9,484 nucleotides of DNA from Flavobacteriales bacterium (GTDB taxonomy: Bacteria; Bacteroidota; Bacteroidia; Flavobacteriales; Flavobacteriaceae): contig JALVEJ010000188.1 of the NCBI GenBank assembly GCA_027031025.1, positions 1 to 9,484 on the forward strand, read 5' to 3'. Shown here in pieces: positions 7,440-9,484 of this stretch. Position numbers and translations under genes: made by a program. Below the pieces are notes generated by a model that saw nothing but the letters and a program-made list of their open reading frames with translations, was not told the DNA's origin and did not search any database. Position 1 is the stretch's first letter, and every line of letters begins with the position of its first letter.

Positions 7440-8384
7440 TCAATTTTTTAAAAACTTCACGATACCGGTTTGTTGATTATCAAGTGTTACTTGCATCAGA
7501 TACATGCCGTTTTTTAAGGCACTCACATCAATGTTTGAAACATGTTCATGATATTTTTTAAGCAAACGCCCATTTAAATCAAAAATTTTAACTGCTGTTA
7601 CAGACTGATTATTTTTCGGTTTTAAATATAAGGTTTGATGCACCGGATTGGGATAAAATTTAAAGCCCAAAGATTTTAATTCGGTCATACTATTGACGCC
7701 GATTAAGTTATTAAAATCAGTTGCATTGCCATGAAACGAATCCAAATCAACGTTACCGGAAATACCGTTGACACTACCATACCATGAATATTGTTTGAAG
7801 AGCCAAGTATTCCAGTTGCCCAAATTTGAGGGTGGGGTAGAGGGGGCGGTGCCGGGTTTGGCAATCCAAAGACCGTAAGAATTAAGTGAGCTGTTTAAGT
7901 AAGCAGCATAATGTGAGTTGAGATACAAAATGGGTCTCACACCGGTTTGCGATTCAACTCTGTTAAGCCATGTTTGAACCCAGGAAGTCAGCTGTGACGA
8001 TGTATAAATTTGGTCTAAATGGGTTGATGAATTCGGGTCTTCCAAATCTAAAACCGGTGGTAAAAATCCGTTACCGATGTAGCTTGAAGCGGTATTGATA
8101 AAATTATTGGCATCTTGCAGTGCCGTATTATTATCGGGGCGAGCAAAATGATAAGCACCCATTACAATACCGGCATTAGTTCCGGCAGTCATATAAGTTG
8201 TAAAATTCGGGTCATGATATGTCATACCTTCGGTAGCTTTACAATAAGCAAACACTTTACCGTCATTGGCAACCAATTGCCAGTTGATGTTCCCTTGATG
8301 ATGTGATACATCAATACCGAGTATTGTTTGTGCCGAAATAATTTGTACTGAAAGGAACCAAAAAAACGTAAAAATTTTTTTCAT
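7440..8384 (-). CDS. GH25 lysozyme with type IX secretion sorting domain
   Basis: The 314-residue product has a signal peptide (about 1-19, MKKIFTFFWFL to ISAQ). A glycoside hydrolase family 25 domain covers about 22-230; this family cleaves the MurNAc-GlcNAc bond of peptidoglycan. Its motifs are GIDVSHHQGNINW (23-35, with conserved D25), FAYCKATEG (45-53), GAYHFARP (76-83), the catalytic PVLDLED (110-116, D113 and E115) and NVDLDSF (211-217). All acidic active-site positions appear present. Residues about 241-314 form a T9SS type A sorting domain (FYPNPVHQTLYL, IFDLNGRLLKKY, IDVSALKNGMYLMQV, final KFLKN), which sends proteins through the outer membrane by the Por machinery. The enzyme is therefore probably surface-anchored or released. 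The frame extends to a TTG at 8417 that overlaps the upstream gene; the ATG at 8384 begins the signal peptide and is preferred. It lies 25 bp downstream of the lipoprotein gene and is likely co-transcribed. Confidence 0.93.
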   Translation of the reverse strand: MKKIFTFFWFLSVQIISAQTILGIDVSHHQGNINWQLVANDGKVFAYCKATEGMTYHDPNFTTYMTAGTNAGIVMGAYHFARPDNNTALQDANNFINTASSYIGNGFLPPVLDLEDPNSSTHLDQIYTSSQLTSWVQTWLNRVESQTGVRPILYLNSHYAAYLNSSLNSYGLWIAKPGTAPSTPPSNLGNWNTWLFKQYSWYGSVNGISGNVDLDSFHGNATDFNNLIGVNSMTELKSLGFKFYPNPVHQTLYLKPKNNQSVTAVKIFDLNGRLLKKYHEHVSNIDVSALKNGMYLMQVTLDNQQTGIVKFLKN

Positions 8385-8409
8385 GGGAAAATATTTTAAT
8401 CTACTACCT

Positions 8410-8991
8410 TTATTCAACTGTTTTTATTTGTTGTACGAAATGCTCAAATTCTGATTTTGCTTTGGTATTATTTTTGGGCAAATCATAAACAATTTCCAAT
8501 AGCCCTTTATGATTAGGAGACATAACATAAATCTTATGTCTGATATATGGTTCCGGTAAAAGATGCCCCTTGCCGTCATGGGTTAATGTTTCGTCTATCT
8601 TAAAAGCGGACTGTTTTGCAATTAATATTGGTTGGGTTTTAACAGATGTATTTTCCGAATAATATTTATACAAAGTCATTCCCGGTTTTCCGGGATGATA
8701 AATTAATCTGATGCGACTTTGCGTATCATTATCAACATAAAAACTTTCAATTGTCTTGACTTGACCTTTTAAATCAACACTTTTAAAATCTTCCATTTTT
8801 GTTACCCAATATTTAGGAATACTAAACTGAAACCCATATTTCTTGGTTACTTCATTGGATTGTGTCGTTGGAGTATCAACAACTGATTTTGTTATTTGGT
8901 TTTGTCTAACATCTTGTTGTGTTGTGCTTTTGGTATTACCGCAAGAAAAATTCAAACTCAATGTTACGGCTAAAATTAATAAAGTTTTCAT
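8410..8991 (-). CDS. Predicted lipoprotein of unknown function
   Basis: The 193-residue product starts MKTLLILAVTLSLNFSCGNT. The hydrophobic stretch ending in SC-G is a Bacteroidota-style lipobox, with lipidated Cys17, so the mature protein should be anchored to a membrane. A polar Thr/Gln-rich linker (18-50) leads to a compact domain at about 52-193 beginning YGFQFSIPKYWVTK and ending FEHFVQQIKTVE. The opening 'F.F.IP..W' pattern and the closing helix recall PsbP/Mog1-like domains, but the resemblance is weak and I do not assign a family. No catalytic motif is obvious. The frame opens at a TTG (8997); the ATG at 8991 fits the signal peptide better. It is first in a two-gene unit with the secreted lysozyme. 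A related role, such as protecting against or assisting the lysozyme, would be guesswork. Confidence 0.75.
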   Translation of the reverse strand: MKTLLILAVTLSLNFSCGNTKSTTQQDVRQNQITKSVVDTPTTQSNEVTKKYGFQFSIPKYWVTKMEDFKSVDLKGQVKTIESFYVDNDTQSRIRLIYHPGKPGMTLYKYYSENTSVKTQPILIAKQSAFKIDETLTHDGKGHLLPEPYIRHKIYVMSPNHKGLLEIVYDLPKNNTKAKSEFEHFVQQIKTVE

Positions 8992-9331
8992 AAGCAAATT
9001 TTAAGTGTTGATTATGTAAATATTTATATAAAATTTTGATTATACGATGGCATAAATTTACAATAAATATTGACATATTGTTAATTCTTTTCTAAAATTT
9101 TGAATCACAAATTGAAAGTTGTTTTTTAGAAAAATACGATAAAAGCATTATTGAATAAGCTGATAAATGTTAAAAAAAAACGCATAATTATTGTATCTAC
9201 AGTTGCAAAAAAATGTGTTGGTGTTTTCTTATTCTTATTTCATCAAAAAAATCGGTCACTTCGGTACATCCCACCCGACTTTCGTTGGGGGGAATACTCA
9301 GTGACCTTTCATCAGTTCATCAATTCATCAG
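8992..9331. other. Non-coding spacer with repeats
   Basis: This 340-bp stretch separates two minus-strand genes. The part near the lipoprotein (8992-9150) is very AT-rich and should hold its promoter, but I could not find a TTTG-N19-TAnnTTTG match good enough to call. The distal part holds a palindrome (9254-9306) and an 8-bp tandem repeat (9309-9332). A plus-strand frame at 9151-9345 crosses both repeats, lacks recognisable protein features and is treated as spurious. Confidence 0.65.
9245..9306 (-). terminator. Palindromic repeat likely acting as terminator of the nuclease-family gene
   Basis: GGTCACT (9254-9260) pairs with AGTGACC (9300-9306). Inside, CCCA (9270-9273) pairs with TGGG (9286-9289), and CGA (9276-9278) with TCG (9282-9284), giving an imperfect hairpin of about 53 nt. 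On the minus strand the hairpin is followed after two bases by seven T's (A-run at 9245-9251), the form of a Rho-independent terminator. It begins 25 nt beyond the stop codon of the gene at 9332-9484. The GGTCACTGAG and CGAAGTGACC ends (minus strand) resemble short palindromes I recall being scattered in Bacteroidota genomes, so this may be a repeat-family member reused as a terminator. Confidence 0.6.
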
Positions 9332-9332
9332 T
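9309..9332. repeat. Three tandem copies of TCATCART
   Basis: The copies are TCATCAGT (9309-9316), TCATCAAT (9317-9324) and TCATCAGT (9325-9332), with no spacer. The last base of the third copy is also the last base of the TAA stop codon of the minus-strand gene beginning at 9332. The array lies between that stop and the palindrome at 9254-9306. Confidence 0.8.
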
Positions 9333-9484
9333 TATTGTTCCCTAAACTTCAACAAAGCTCTAATCGGATAATGATCCGAATACCTGAAATGATTTAAAGT
9401 TTCAAATTGTAAAACTTGCATTTTTTTCTCGTTGGGCAGTATAAAATCAATACGCAACGGTACCCATTTATAACGCCAAGTAAA
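9332..9484 (-). CDS. Endonuclease/exonuclease/phosphatase family protein, C-terminal part (partial)
   Basis: Only the last 50 codons are present; the gene continues beyond 9484. The visible peptide begins FTWRYKWVPLRIDFIL and ends in LLKFREQ before a TAA at 9332-9334. Two signatures of the endonuclease/exonuclease/phosphatase (DNase I-like) fold are visible: RIDFIL (11-16 of the fragment), a strand carrying a conserved Asp, and YSDHYPIRALL (35-45), the C-terminal S-D-H motif with the active-site His. The family hydrolyses phosphodiester or phosphomonoester bonds using a divalent metal. Whether this member acts on DNA, RNA, lipids or inositol phosphates cannot be told from the fragment. A likely terminator lies just downstream at 9245-9306. 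Confidence 0.8.
   Translation of the reverse strand, partial: FTWRYKWVPLRIDFILPNEKKMQVLQFETLNHFRYSDHYPIRALLKFREQ

Noticed and set aside
9151..9345. 64-codon plus-strand reading frame
   Set aside because: It crosses the palindrome and tandem repeat and overlaps the 3' end of a real minus-strand gene; the peptide has no recognisable features.

Overview
The window looks like chromosomal DNA from a Bacteroidota bacterium, most likely of the class Flavobacteriia. Four signs agree: an AT-rich sequence, a short (287-residue) primary sigma factor of the Bacteroidota type, a TTTG-N19-TAnnTTTG promoter upstream of gyrA, and a secreted lysozyme ending in a type IX secretion (T9SS) sorting domain. Starts mostly lack Shine-Dalgarno sequences, as is usual in that phylum. 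I cannot name the genus.

Layout from left to right. Positions 1-390 are non-coding and hold two nested pairs of short hairpin-forming inverted repeats of the REP type. A minus-strand gene follows (391-1167) for an exported protein with a carboxypeptidase-like regulatory (beta-sandwich) domain and an unrecognised C-terminal half. A divergent intergenic region with a very good promoter drives gyrA (1462-3999), followed after 27 bp by an exported TPR protein (4027-5292), probably in the same transcript. A strong hairpin terminator (5317-5347) separates this unit from a convergent FecCD/BtuC-type ABC permease (5346-6335, minus), which has no ATPase or binding protein beside it here. The primary sigma factor gene rpoD (6500-7363) diverges from the permease and ends in its own terminator. 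Next, on the minus strand, is a two-gene unit: a lipoprotein (8410-8991) followed 25 bp later by a GH25 lysozyme with a T9SS tail (7440-8384). The right edge has a repeat-rich spacer and the last 50 codons of an endonuclease/exonuclease/phosphatase family gene (9332-9484, minus, running off the window).

Functionally this is mostly a housekeeping neighbourhood (DNA gyrase A, sigma factor) interleaved with envelope proteins. The promoter before gyrA fits the sigma factor encoded 5 kb away. I do not see a defence system, prophage, transposase gene, CRISPR array, tRNA or rRNA. The most unusual material is in the intergenic repeats: hairpin stems that differ by compensatory base changes at the left end, and at the right end a palindrome that seems to double as a terminator beside an 8-bp tandem repeat touching a stop codon. 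Three reading frames can be extended upstream to TTG codons, but in each the better start is a downstream ATG; the coordinates given use the ATG.
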